NCBI RefSeq assembly: GCF_014633365.1
Contig: NC_068347.1
Span: 28,376,116-28,440,115, forward strand
DNA from: Diospyros lotus
Lineage: Eukaryota > Streptophyta > Magnoliopsida > Ericales > Ebenaceae
DNA length: 64,000 nt
Direction: 5' to 3'
Numbering within the stretch: position 1 is the stretch's first letter; the number at the start of each line of letters is the position of its first letter. The notes beneath the pieces were generated by a model. That model was not told the DNA's origin. It saw nothing but the letters and a program-made list of their open reading frames with translations, and made no database searches. Of this stretch, positions 23,046 through 32,959 are shown piece by piece. The translations under genes were made by a program, and so were the position numbers.

Positions 23046-24938
23046 ATAAGTGTAACACCTGAAAAATTCTTAAGGTCTTAGGGGAAGTTTCTACTAGGGT
23101 TGTAAGAGAAATTTTCAAAAGATTTGGGGGGGCAATAGTGTAATTCTTACAGTATGAGTGACCGAATCGACTACAGTAAGTGCCATGAAACTTAGATGTC
23201 TAAGGAAAATGATATGGTATTGACGAGAATTTCAAAACGTGATTTATGGCATCGAAAGAAATTAGATTAAAAACAATTTTTGGTACAACTATGATTTAGG
23301 CTGAAAATTTGAATTGTCGTTGGAGACTTCTGGGAAGTCAACAGAACCCCGATAAGGTTCATATTTTGCATAAGGAACAACATTTAAATGGTTTTGGGGT
23401 GAAACAAAAGGGTTTACAGTCAAAACGTAAATTCGAGCCTAAGTGTAAATTTTTAATTTTACCCGAATGAGGCCTAAAGGACGTTTTTTCAGAATCTTTG
23501 GGAATTAAACGAAAAGTTGAGAAATTGTGGGGCTTAATGAAATTATTTGGACAATCAGGGGCTTCAAGGAAATGGGCCAAATGCAAAAGGAATTCGAGGA
23601 GGGGTGGAAGTGTAATTTTTCAAAACCTTGCAGTGTGAACACTGCCATGGCCGACCGGATGCACTGCCACCATCAAAATCAATTTTTCAGCAATGGGACA
23701 GTCGAGGGTGGCTTGTGGGACGTTCATCGTGGCTAGGGAAGCTTAGGGACCAAACCTTGGCCTTTAATTGATCGAGAAGTAGTCAATTTTTGCTTATAAA
23801 TAGGTCGCAGGTTTCAACGTTTTGGGGCACCAAATTCGAGTGTTTGAGAATGATTCAAAGGGAATGGATAGAGGGCTTTTGTTATTGAGGTAACAAGGAT
23901 AATTTCTAGAGATTTTTGTGCATTTTGGAGTGAGTTTGAGTGGTATTTAAGAATGGCTGGAATACTCAAGGCAAATGTCGGAACCGAACCTGTAACCGGT
24001 CGTTTCAGGCATTTTTCGGTGTTGTTTCAAGCATCAAAGGGTACCCCTAAGATCGACTTGATGAGGGCTTCAAGGGGGTGTGATCAGATAGGCTATCGGA
24101 GTAGTCGCCGGCGATCGAAAACGAAGAAGATGATTGACGCATGAGCTGCACATGCCATCCTTCACTTGCAGACATGCGCTAGGTGTGTGAGGCGCGTGAG
24201 CAAGTGGTATTTTTTGAAATTATTTTTAATATTTTTTTAAAATTATTTTAGGATTTATTGTGTTGGAAAATTTAGAAAAATATTTGAGGAGATAATTATT
24301 TTGGAATTATCATGGTGAAAAATAGGAGAAAAATGAAGGGAATTATGGAAAATTAAGAAAAAATGGATTTTGATGTTCTTTTGAATAAATATGATGTTTA
24401 GGGATTGTTGTGACTCGAGGTTGAGTATAAGTATGGGTGTTTGCGGTTTGGCATGCAAATCGAGATTATGCACAAAAATCGAGACGTTCTAAGATACTTT
24501 CAAGGTAAGTGTTCGCACCTATGATTTGGTTTACCGTGAGTTGTTTCTTGAAACTTGACTTTGTTGCATGCAATGGTTTTGTCACGTGAATAGTTGATTT
24601 CATGTGAATGGTTCATCCAAAATGTCTATTTACGTGTGCATTGAAATGTCGTTTTTATGTAATGCATCATTACATGTTGTGGTTATGACATTGACGTGTG
24701 TGTTGGACATGGATAGTGTTCCGGGATGCTTTCGAGTGGGAACGTAATATTTGACGTGATTGTGGTGAGCTGGGTTCCTCCGTTGATGTTGACCATCCCA
24801 TGTTGAGAGTGGTAATGATTGTTCCCGAGATGTCATAGAGACACATTGATGTTGTCCGTCTTAAGCGAGATTGTGTTATGTCAATGTGTCAGTGTGGTTA
24901 TGTTATTTTTAGAGATATTGCTCTTTTCCCGTGGTATG

Positions 24939-27506
24939 TGTAATATCCAAGAAATTGAGATTATTGGAGAATAAGCGTTTTATTAAGAAAATGAAATTTC
25001 GTGGAAGATTGGTATCTAAATAGCCAGAAAAATTGATCGAATCGACTGAAAGGAGTACCCTGAAGCAGATATGCCAAAGGAAAATGATGACGCATTAATA
25101 AGCATCTCGAGAAATAATTTTTAGCATCAAGAGAAGTTGAATCAAGAACGATTTTCGATACAGCTAAAATGCAGCTGCGATTCAAGCTACAAAATCGAAT
25201 TGTCGTATGAGACTTCTAGGAAGTCAACGAAATCTTCAGAGGGCTCATATTCAATATGTAGGACAACCCTTCAGTGGTTTTAAGAAGAAACAAAATGATT
25301 TACAGCCAAAATGAAGATTTGGGCCTAAGGGTAATTTTTTAATTTTACCGAAAGTAGGTCGAAATGACATTTTTTTGGAATCTTCGGGGATGCAATGGAA
25401 AGTATAGAACTTATAGGTCGCAATAGCACTATTGGGAAGCTCAGAGGCTTCAAGGAAAGGACCAAAAGTTCAAAATGGGAAGAAGTTAGGGCGAAAGTAT
25501 AATTTTACAAAATTACACAAAGAGCAATTCTGTCATGGCTGACCAAGCTTCCTCCACCATCTCTCATCACCGAATTCGATGGCGAAATACTCGAGAAAAG
25601 TAGCCTAGGATGCTCTTGGGTCGAGCCTAGGCCAGCAATCGGCCTTGGCTTGGTCGAAAATGGCCAAACTTTCGGCTGAAAGAAACTAGATTTTTACCCA
25701 CTATAAATCAATTTTTGAGGCAACTTTCGATGGGTTTTGGGCTCATTAAGGGCAAGATGAGACATTAGAGGCATTGGGTTGCTCGAGATCTGTCGTTTTG
25801 GGGTTCGAATTGGGCTATAAATAGAGGATATAGTGGCCTAGAGTTTTGTAAGATTTGAGCTTTAAATCGACCTCGTTATTGAACAAATTGAGGCACCAAA
25901 CCATAGAGCTTTTGTTGCCCATGAGGTAAGAATCATTTTTGAAAATTTTGAGGAATTTTGGAGTTCATATGAGGGGTGATCGAAGTTTCGCTGGAAAAAT
26001 CGAATCCCGTTGGAGTCGGACTGATTTTTTCTTAGATGGAGGTCTTTCGGATGTTGTTTCAAGCTTAAATTTGTCCAGGGTGATCGAATCAAGGTAGGCT
26101 ATCTTCTAGAATAGTCAGTTTAATTTTCTGGTGTGCCGATGCTGGAGAAGATGATCGGAGGTAATTTTTATTATTTTTAAATACTAAAAATAAAGGAAAA
26201 TAGAGTAAGAAATAAGATGGATAAAATTATGGAAAAATGTCCATAAATACAGGAAAAATGAATAGTTTCTTTTATGAATTTTTAGTTGAGAAATTTCATG
26301 ATAAAATAATTATTTTTAATTTTTGAAAGGAAAGTTAATTAGAAAAAAATAGGAAGAGGTTTCAAAAAATTCCCATAAAATTTATGGAGGTTTGAAATGT
26401 TATTTTAGGAATTTTTATAAAGAAGAATTCAAGAAATTAATTGATTAGGTATTTATTTTGAATTTTGGAAGAAGTTATGACTATGAAAGACAGAGGAAAA
26501 ACAAGAAAAAGTGTGAAAAATTTAGATTATTAATTTTTCCTTGGAAATGATTGGCAAGAAATTAATTTGGCCAAGGATCTTGATGATTGCATTATTTTTT
26601 AGGTTGGCATTCAAACCGAGGTGATTCACATTTTTCAAGGTATTTCGAACTTCGTGCTAAGGTGAGTAGTTTTGTCCTGAGAACCTATATATGACATGTT
26701 TCCTTCATTATGCATGATATTTATTAAAGTTATGATCATTTTTTCATATTGCATGGAAAGTCATAATTTTTGCATGGCATGATATTATTAGCATATTGAT
26801 ACTCGTGAATGGGATTGGGATGTCGCCTCGATAGTGTAGCCAAAATTTTTCAAGGGCAAATGATGGAACAACGTTAGGATTATCCTGAAAGTAGGTCAGG
26901 ATTCTGCTTAGGGTTTCGTGTCGGGCTGGTGGGCCAGGGAAGTTACACTAAGGCATATAATTGTTTATGTTATTGCATCATGTATTCATGTATTATGTTT
27001 CTAAAACCTCACTAGAAGATTCATCTTCTAATCGGGTTATGCCCCTAGAACATTCAAACGTTCTAGTTAGGATTTGCAGTTATGGCAAGGAGATTATCGA
27101 TGACGTGGCCGATGGGTTCGGTGAGTTGTTTCGGTATATGCTCATTCATGTGGATTCAGGATACGTATTTACCATGGTTAGAAGATTATATTATATTGAA
27201 GATCATGTATAATTATGTATTTCTGAGGAATCGTCAAATTGTACAGATAAGTCTCCATGTATTTAAGTATTTGATAATATGATGATACATATTCTTATAT
27301 TATGATTAAGTGAATTTAATTATGTACCATATCAGGTTTCAATTTTAAGCTTCCGCATTTATGATGATTACCTATCTTAGCTTATTGATTATTGTTTAGT
27401 ATGCTGAGAAGGTAAAATGGGATTGTCGGGAAATGGTTTATATTGAAAAAAAAAATATTCCTAAAATTCCTAAGTTATTTAATGCTCGAAAAAGTGGGGC
27501 GTTACA
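24939..27506 (+). mobile_element. Second solo LTR (2568 bp) nested in the first
   Basis: It starts TGTAATATCC and ends GGGCGTTACA. The flanks are GTATG (24934-24938) and GAATG (27507-27511), a 5-bp duplication with one mismatch. Alignable blocks with the outer LTR include 'gaattgtcgt(t/a)(g/t)gagacttct(g/a)ggaagtcaac', 'aattttac(c)cgaa' and 'cattcaaacgttc' near the 3' end. The copies differ substantially, so the family was active over a long time. No gag or pol is seen. Confidence 0.75.
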
Positions 27507-27960
27507 GAATGGGTTAAGCGTAATCTGAGATTCTCTTGGGTTGGGACATGTTGGGATATGTTAGTTATTCATGGTTTTGCATTCATGAAAATATTTTGAA
27601 CTCTCACTTAGATGGTTCATAATCTAATTTTGATTATGTTCCTGAAATATTCAAACGTTCCAGGTGAAAACAGCGACGCCAAGGGAAAAAAGGTTATCGA
27701 GATGTAGTCGCCGTTTACATTAGTGATCTTTAGCATATATTTTGTCTATGTTTGAGGTGTTAGTAGTTGTTGTTGAGACATGAGTCTCTATGTATTTTGT
27801 TATGAATATGTCATGTCAAGCGATGATACGGTTCCTATGTTATAAATGAAATGTTCGGTTATGTATAATTTTGAGGTTTCGAACTTGCTTTCGCCGATGA
27901 GATGATGGTTACCTATCTTAGCTTATTCATTTTTAAGTTGATATGCTAAGAAGATAGAAT

Positions 27961-28154
27961 TCAGATTTGTCAAGGAATGGTTTATGTTATGTTTTCATGG
28001 GAAAAATATATATATCCTCGAAATCCGAAGTTATTTAAAATGCCCGGGAAAAGTGGTTCAGATTTGTCAAGGAATGGTTTATGTTATGTTTTCATGGGAA
28101 AAATATATATATCCTCGAAATCCGAAGTTATTTAAAATGCCCGGGAAAAGTGAG
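27961..28154. repeat. 97-bp tandem duplication at the 3' end of the outer LTR
   Basis: Units 27961-28057 and 28058-28154 are almost identical, differing only at the last few bases. Each starts tcagatttgtcaaggaatgg and contains tatatatatcctcgaaatcc. The inner LTR has only one equivalent unit, so the duplication arose after the two copies separated and is recent. Confidence 0.9.
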
Positions 28155-28254
28155 GCATTACAATAAGTGTTCACCACTATTTCATTCGAGTTTCTTGGAT
28201 GGAAAAGTAGACTATGTCATGGGATACCTTTATTTCTCATTCATTTAACGATTG

Positions 28255-30230
28255 TTATTGATCGTAGATCATTCTCGGGCTCTTGCATTTTTAGTTTGTA
28301 GATAGTTCCCATGTTTTTGCGTTTTGACCTTTAGACTATTCTTATGTCTTCGATCTTTAGATGGTTCTCGCGCTTCACTTTCGGTGTTTAAACTTTTCTT
28401 GCTTATTCGTGCTTCAGTTTTTAAACCGTTATCGTGCCCTTGCGCTTCGGTGTTTTAGCCATTCTCACCCATTTGTGCTTGGGTTTTTGGATCGTTATCG
28501 TACATTCGCACTTCATTTTTTGGACTGTTCCCGTGCCTTCATGTTTTGATTTTATGAACCATTCTCACACATTCGCGCTTCAATTTTTTGAACCATTCTC
28601 ATGCATTCGCACTTTGATTTTTGGATCTTTCTCACTCATTCACACTTTGATTTTTAGACATACGCGTGTATTTACGGCAAGTCCTTGGTCCATAGATGCA
28701 AGTGGCCCCCAAAACATCTTAATAGGTTTTCTCTTCGCGTTTCTTCTAGGCGGGTCTTTTATTTGTCTACATAAATGACTCCCAAACATCTTAATGGTTT
28801 CCAAAATTCGTGTGTTTGGGGTGAGTCATTCGTCCATTAACACAAGTGACCCCTAAGCATTTTTATTGTTTTCAACGTCTGAGTGTGTTCAAAGTGAATT
28901 CTTCATTCGTTGAAGCAATTGACCTCTGAACATCTTGATGGTTTTCAACATCCACATGTGTTTAGGGCAAGTCATTCGTCCATCAACGCAAGTGACCTCT
29001 GAATATCTTAATGATTTTCAACATCCATGTGTGTTCAAGGCAGAGCCGGCCTAACAGTGAAGCATATATGCGGTGGCATAAGTCTCCCAAAATTTGAAGG
29101 CCTCTAATTTTAAAAATTTGTAATATATATTTTATTAAAAAAATTAAGTACAAAATATTATAAATCAAAAGAGTCTATTCATTTCCGAATGCATACATTA
29201 TTTATAGAATATTATGGACAATTCTAATTTCAATAGCTTCTGCAGAAAGAAGTTTTTCAAAATTGAAGTTGATAAAATCATATTTGAGGTCAACTATGTC
29301 GCATGAAAGATTGAATGGATTAGTTTTATTATTTTTTTGAACATGATTATAGAGATTTAATCAATAATTTTGCATCTCAAAAGACAAGAAAAATTCATTT
29401 TACATAAAGGTGAATATAGTTCAACACATATTTGTAAAATGGAAAGTTACTCATTATTGGTGAATTTTATCTTTTTAATACTATCAGTTTAATATTTTGT
29501 TTTGCTTACTTTTATAAAAAAAAATTAAGAATATATAGTTTTTTACTCACACTGACTTTCTTAGAATTTTAAGAAAAATTAGTTTTGTTTTTCTTTATTT
29601 AATGTAGTAAGTTGTTTGTGTGTTTTTTTTTTATATCTCTAGACATTATATTTTAGTTGAAAATTTATTGTCGTTAAGAAATTATTATATTTTGTAGTTG
29701 ATTGAATTTTAATTTTTTTTATTTAATAAAATGATGAAATGTTTGTGTAAAAAAGTGTATTATTTATTTTTTTATAAAAAAAATTAATACTTTTAATAAG
29801 GCCTTGACAAATTTTTTCACCTAAGACCCCCAATTTCATTGGGCCAACTTTGGACTTCAGGGCAAGTCCTTTGTCTGTCAATATAAGTGACCCTTGAATA
29901 TTTTAATGGTTTTTTCATGAGTAGTTTTATCGTGTATGTTTGGGGTGAGTCTTTAATCCGTTGACATTATTGACCCTTGAACATCTTAACAATTTTCAAA
30001 ATCCACGTGGGCTCGGGGTGAGTTTTTCGTTTGTTGACACGAGTGACCCTCGAATATCTTAATGATTTTTTCATGAGTATTCTTGTCATATGTGTCTAAG
30101 GTGAGACTTTCATCCATTGACGTTATTGACTACCGAATATCTTAACGGTATTTATATTAGTAGTTTTTTCGCATATATTCAAGGTGAGTTTTTCATCTAT
30201 CAACATTATTAACCCTTGGACATTTTAACG
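28255..30230. repeat. Degenerate minisatellite arrays (73-bp period in part)
   Basis: From 28255 to about 28650 short units of roughly 35-50 bases repeat the theme tt(t/c)tcgtgc..ttcgcgcttc. From about 28655 a longer unit takes over. Successive gtgtt(t/c) starts at 28812, 28885, 28958 and 29031 give an exact 73-base period, with conserved 'gtcattcgtccat' and 'agtgacc(c/t)ctgaa(c/t)atctta'. The same units resume after the insertion at 29041-29854 and continue, more degenerate, to about 30230. Chance ORFs on the + strand (28361-28778) come from the repeats. Confidence 0.8.
29041..29854 (+). mobile_element. hAT transposon relic with C-terminal dimerisation domain
   Basis: This insertion splits the minisatellite. 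Its left end is CAGAGCCGGCC, and the right end, reverse-complemented, is CAAAGTTGGCC; these match at 8 of 11 positions, and the differences are transitions. The flanks GTTCAAGG and CTTCAGGG match at 6 of 8, fitting an aged 8-bp hAT duplication. From 29227 the + strand reads ISIASAERSFSKLKLIKSYL, then RSTMSHERLNGLVLLF, the hallmark hAT C-terminal dimerisation domain. A frameshift at about 29337 moves the continuation (FEHDYRDLINNFASQKTRK) to another frame. The rest of the transposase is missing. Confidence 0.75.
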
Positions 30231-30659
30231 ATTGTTATTGTCATAACGTCACTACTCCCCAATTTTGTGCATACATGCATGCCGAAACTATAGGCAGTGG
30301 CTCTTAACTTTTTTCATGCGCTTATCGTCTTGTACCATATTCAAATATTTTGATTTCTTTTGAGGGCTTGAGGTGTTCAAATAGCAAAACGTGCTTCTTT
30401 GATCCTCGTTTCATTGGATTAGTAAGAACTCGTGTTATTTTTTTATACTTCCTACCTAGAGTTATGTACTTGTTTACGAAGTAGTTAGTTTATTCTTCCA
30501 TTCAAACTTCTTTGTGTAAAATTTTTTACTGGGTGCTCAAATAAATTAATTATCCCTAGCCCAAATCTAGAACCAGATTTGTTTCTCTAGCAACCCAGAT
30601 TTGGGTGTTCGGATTCTGCTTGCTTCAGCCATTGTTTTGCCTGATGCACCACATGACTG
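30231..30659. other. Intergenic stretch, nothing recognised
   Basis: Mixed-composition DNA between the minisatellite and the HMA relic. No ORF, repeat end or RNA gene is supported. Confidence 0.5.
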
Positions 30660-31189
30660 CTACACCAGTTTATCCTTAAGGGCGTTAACGTTCATTGTCC
30701 CTATCACCCTGACCAACATCTTCCCCATTTCATTAGTAGACGTTTCGGAAGAATGACAACCTTTGGTCTTGCTGACGTTTCTACGAATCTCGAGAAGATA
30801 TCTGTCACACGCATAAGGCACTACCATCTTCAGCTCCATCGTCGTCATTGGAGGATTGTTGGATTTGTTGCCGTCCAACTCTTTCATTTGTCGCCTTGGT
30901 TTATCTTTTTCCGTCGCGAACAACCATGTCTTTCTCCTCCCTGCTACCGCCTTCTATAAGGGCAATCTCCATGGATTTTTTGAACTTGCTCGCTAACAAA
31001 TCAGCCATAGCCCTTATCGTGTTTGTCATCCCTTCAGCTGTCAGCATTTTAGTCTGCTTATCAATGGATACAAGACCGCATCCTGCAGACTTGGTGACGA
31101 TTTTGGAGATTCTCTTGGTGCATCCATCACAGCATAGATCCATCAATAACACCACCATCTTTACTGGAGGCTTTCGGGCATTGACGTGA
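30660..31189 (-). pseudogene. Broken two-HMA-domain gene (HIPP-like)
   Basis: Read on the - strand, 31189-30901 gives KPPVKMVVLLMDLCCDGC, then a KRISKIVT stretch, VSIDKQTKMLTAEG and a SKFKKSMEIALIE stretch. This is a heavy-metal-associated fold with its CxxC metal site (CCDGC) intact. A second reading at 30923-30660 in a different frame gives VPYACDRYLLEIRRNVSK, a TKG turn and a VRVIGTMNVNALKDKL stretch, a second HMA-like domain in which the CxxC is lost (YACDRYL). The overlap of the two frames at 30901-30923 indicates a frameshift. Two tandem HMA domains fit plant heavy-metal-associated isoprenylated proteins. No C-terminal CaaX box or introns were found, so this is likely a pseudogene or gene fragment. 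Confidence 0.6.
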
Positions 31190-32165
31190 TCTGAATTTTC
31201 TAATTGTTCATGTTTTGACGATCGTTAAATTGTAAACCTCAATCGGGGCTAATTTTATTGCTATTCTTCTTGTTCCTCTGGGTCTTCGTCCTCAGCTTCC
31301 ATTCATTGTATTCGTTGCTGCTTCCGACCTCACTACTCTTATAACCCATTTTGATAAGGCAATCTTATTGTTTTGATAAGTCAAAGCGATGAACGCAACA
31401 TGAGAAAAGTTGGTTTTATATAGGAAATAAGTCGAGCAGCTCGTATTGGAAGAAGCTTCATAAGCTTCAAGTCGTCTTCGTCTTTCACGACGGCCTCTTC
31501 GTCTTTCACGAGGGCCTCTTCGCCTTTGTCCGCTTCTTATCCTTTCATCGTCAGTTGTTACTGCCATCATTTGGGTTTCCGCGGCTGTCGCTTCGCCCTC
31601 TGCCACTAATCTTTCGTAGTCTTGCTTTGATCCTTTGCCACTGTCTGCTTATTCTCCCTTATTTGTTGATATTTACAGCTCGTTTTTTGATGCAAATGTG
31701 TTCACCATCGTTGTTGCTTAACGTCACAAACTTCGATCATTCACAGCCACTACTTCATCTTTTGCCGAGCACCACCATTGACTGTTTGCATTGCCTAATT
31801 TGCCTTCTGCCATTAGTTCTCATAGCTGGACTCCCACGGCCGTGCTCCATGCCTAATATTTTGGGCTTCTTTTGATTCCACCATAGATTTCTTCTAAGCA
31901 TGCTTTTTCAACCTAGCTTCTCTTATAATATAATATAACACAATGCCTGGAGGCTTCTTTTCTTACTTTTTCTACCAAGCTTCCACGAGAAGCTTTTCTT
32001 ATAACACACACACACAATATAACACAATGCCTCTGGCTTCTTTTTCAAGTTTTTTCTTTTCGTTTATATATACATAAAGTAAGAATTGAAAAACGAAACG
32101 ACGACATGTATAGAAATATTAAACAAATGAGCAAAGCATTCACAAGATCATCACATATATGTATA
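31190..32165. other. Intergenic stretch upstream of the HMA relic
   Basis: No gene is supported. A short tandem repeat (tcgtctttcacgagggcctc-like, about 31470-31525) makes the arginine-rich - strand ORF at 31292-31606, which is compositional. At 31930-32040 two copies of 'aatataacacaatgcct' plus 'ggcttcttttt' recur about 90 bases apart, with a CA run between. Nothing else recognised. Confidence 0.5.
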
Positions 32166-32190
32166 CTAGGGAATGCCCGTGCATGGTATT
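32166..32190 (-). other. Helitron 3' terminus
   Basis: On the - strand the segment reads ATGCACGGGCATTCCCTAG, followed by T. CTAG is the Helitron CTRR end. ATGC/GCAT can form a short stem with an ACGG loop. The usual longer GC-rich stem appears to have lost its left arm. Confidence 0.75.
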
Positions 32191-32959
32191 AATAATATAA
32201 GAATAAATAATATTAAGACTAAATTCTGAATAAAAATAAAAATTAAAGTTATTGTATAACGTTGTATAATAAAAAATAAAAAAGTTGAATTAAAAAAAAT
32301 GCTTTATAATCTGAACAAATTAAATTAAAAGTTAAATATCAAATAATACATACCAGTTAGTGCTATTGTTGCTAATCAAATATAAAAAAAAAAAATATCA
32401 AATACTACTGCTACTGTTGCAAATAGAAATTAAAATTAAAATGCACACCAATTAGTGCTACTGCTGCCAATCAAATTATAATTACATAAGAAAAATAAAC
32501 ATTATATTATTATTCACAAAAAAAGTGGGTTAAAATTTTACAAAAAGTGGGTTAAAACTTTACAAAATATGTATAATTTACAAAAAAATGTGTTAATAAT
32601 ATGTCTTCAAACATGTGTTTGCCCGAACTTCCTCCTCATTACTTTCCAAAAAGTCTTTGTATCAACTTGTATGTATCTCCAATGAGGAATATGCACAATA
32701 ATCTGGTAATTTGTGAAACAAAAAAAATATAGATTAGTAAATTTGTTGTAAATATACATATTAAAATATACTTTGAGATTGAAATTACCTTATTACATCC
32801 CCATCGAAGCAAGGTAGTTGTATTTCTCCTTTTAAGCTCCATATATTTTTCAATCCAATCCTACAGAAGTTCATATTTCAAATTATTATTAAATTTAAAT
32901 TTTAAAAAAAGTTATATAATCAATAGAAATAATAAATCTATATGGTTACCTTCTGAATA

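Larger units (their letters stand above)
23046..28167 (+). mobile_element. Solo LTR of about 2.5 kb, interrupted by a second LTR
   Basis: The LTR starts TGTAACACC at 23051 and ends GCATTACA at 28162. It is flanked by an identical 5-bp duplication ATAAG (23046-23050 and 28163-28167). Removing the inserted LTR at 24939-27506 and its duplicated 5 bases leaves about 2539 bases, close to the 2568 of the inserted copy, and the two copies align over most of their length. No internal coding region is present, as expected after LTR-LTR recombination. ORFs within it are not conserved between copies. TGTAA...TTACA ends and multi-kilobase LTRs are typical of large plant Ty3/gypsy elements, but the family is not assigned. 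Strand is arbitrary. Confidence 0.8.

Noticed and set aside
28361..28778. Two overlapping + strand ORFs as protein genes
   Set aside because: Their sequence is generated by the degenerate minisatellite units; no domain and no codon-like pattern.
31292..31606. Arginine-rich - strand ORF
   Set aside because: The RRRGRRERRRR stretch comes from a short tandem DNA repeat at about 31470-31525.
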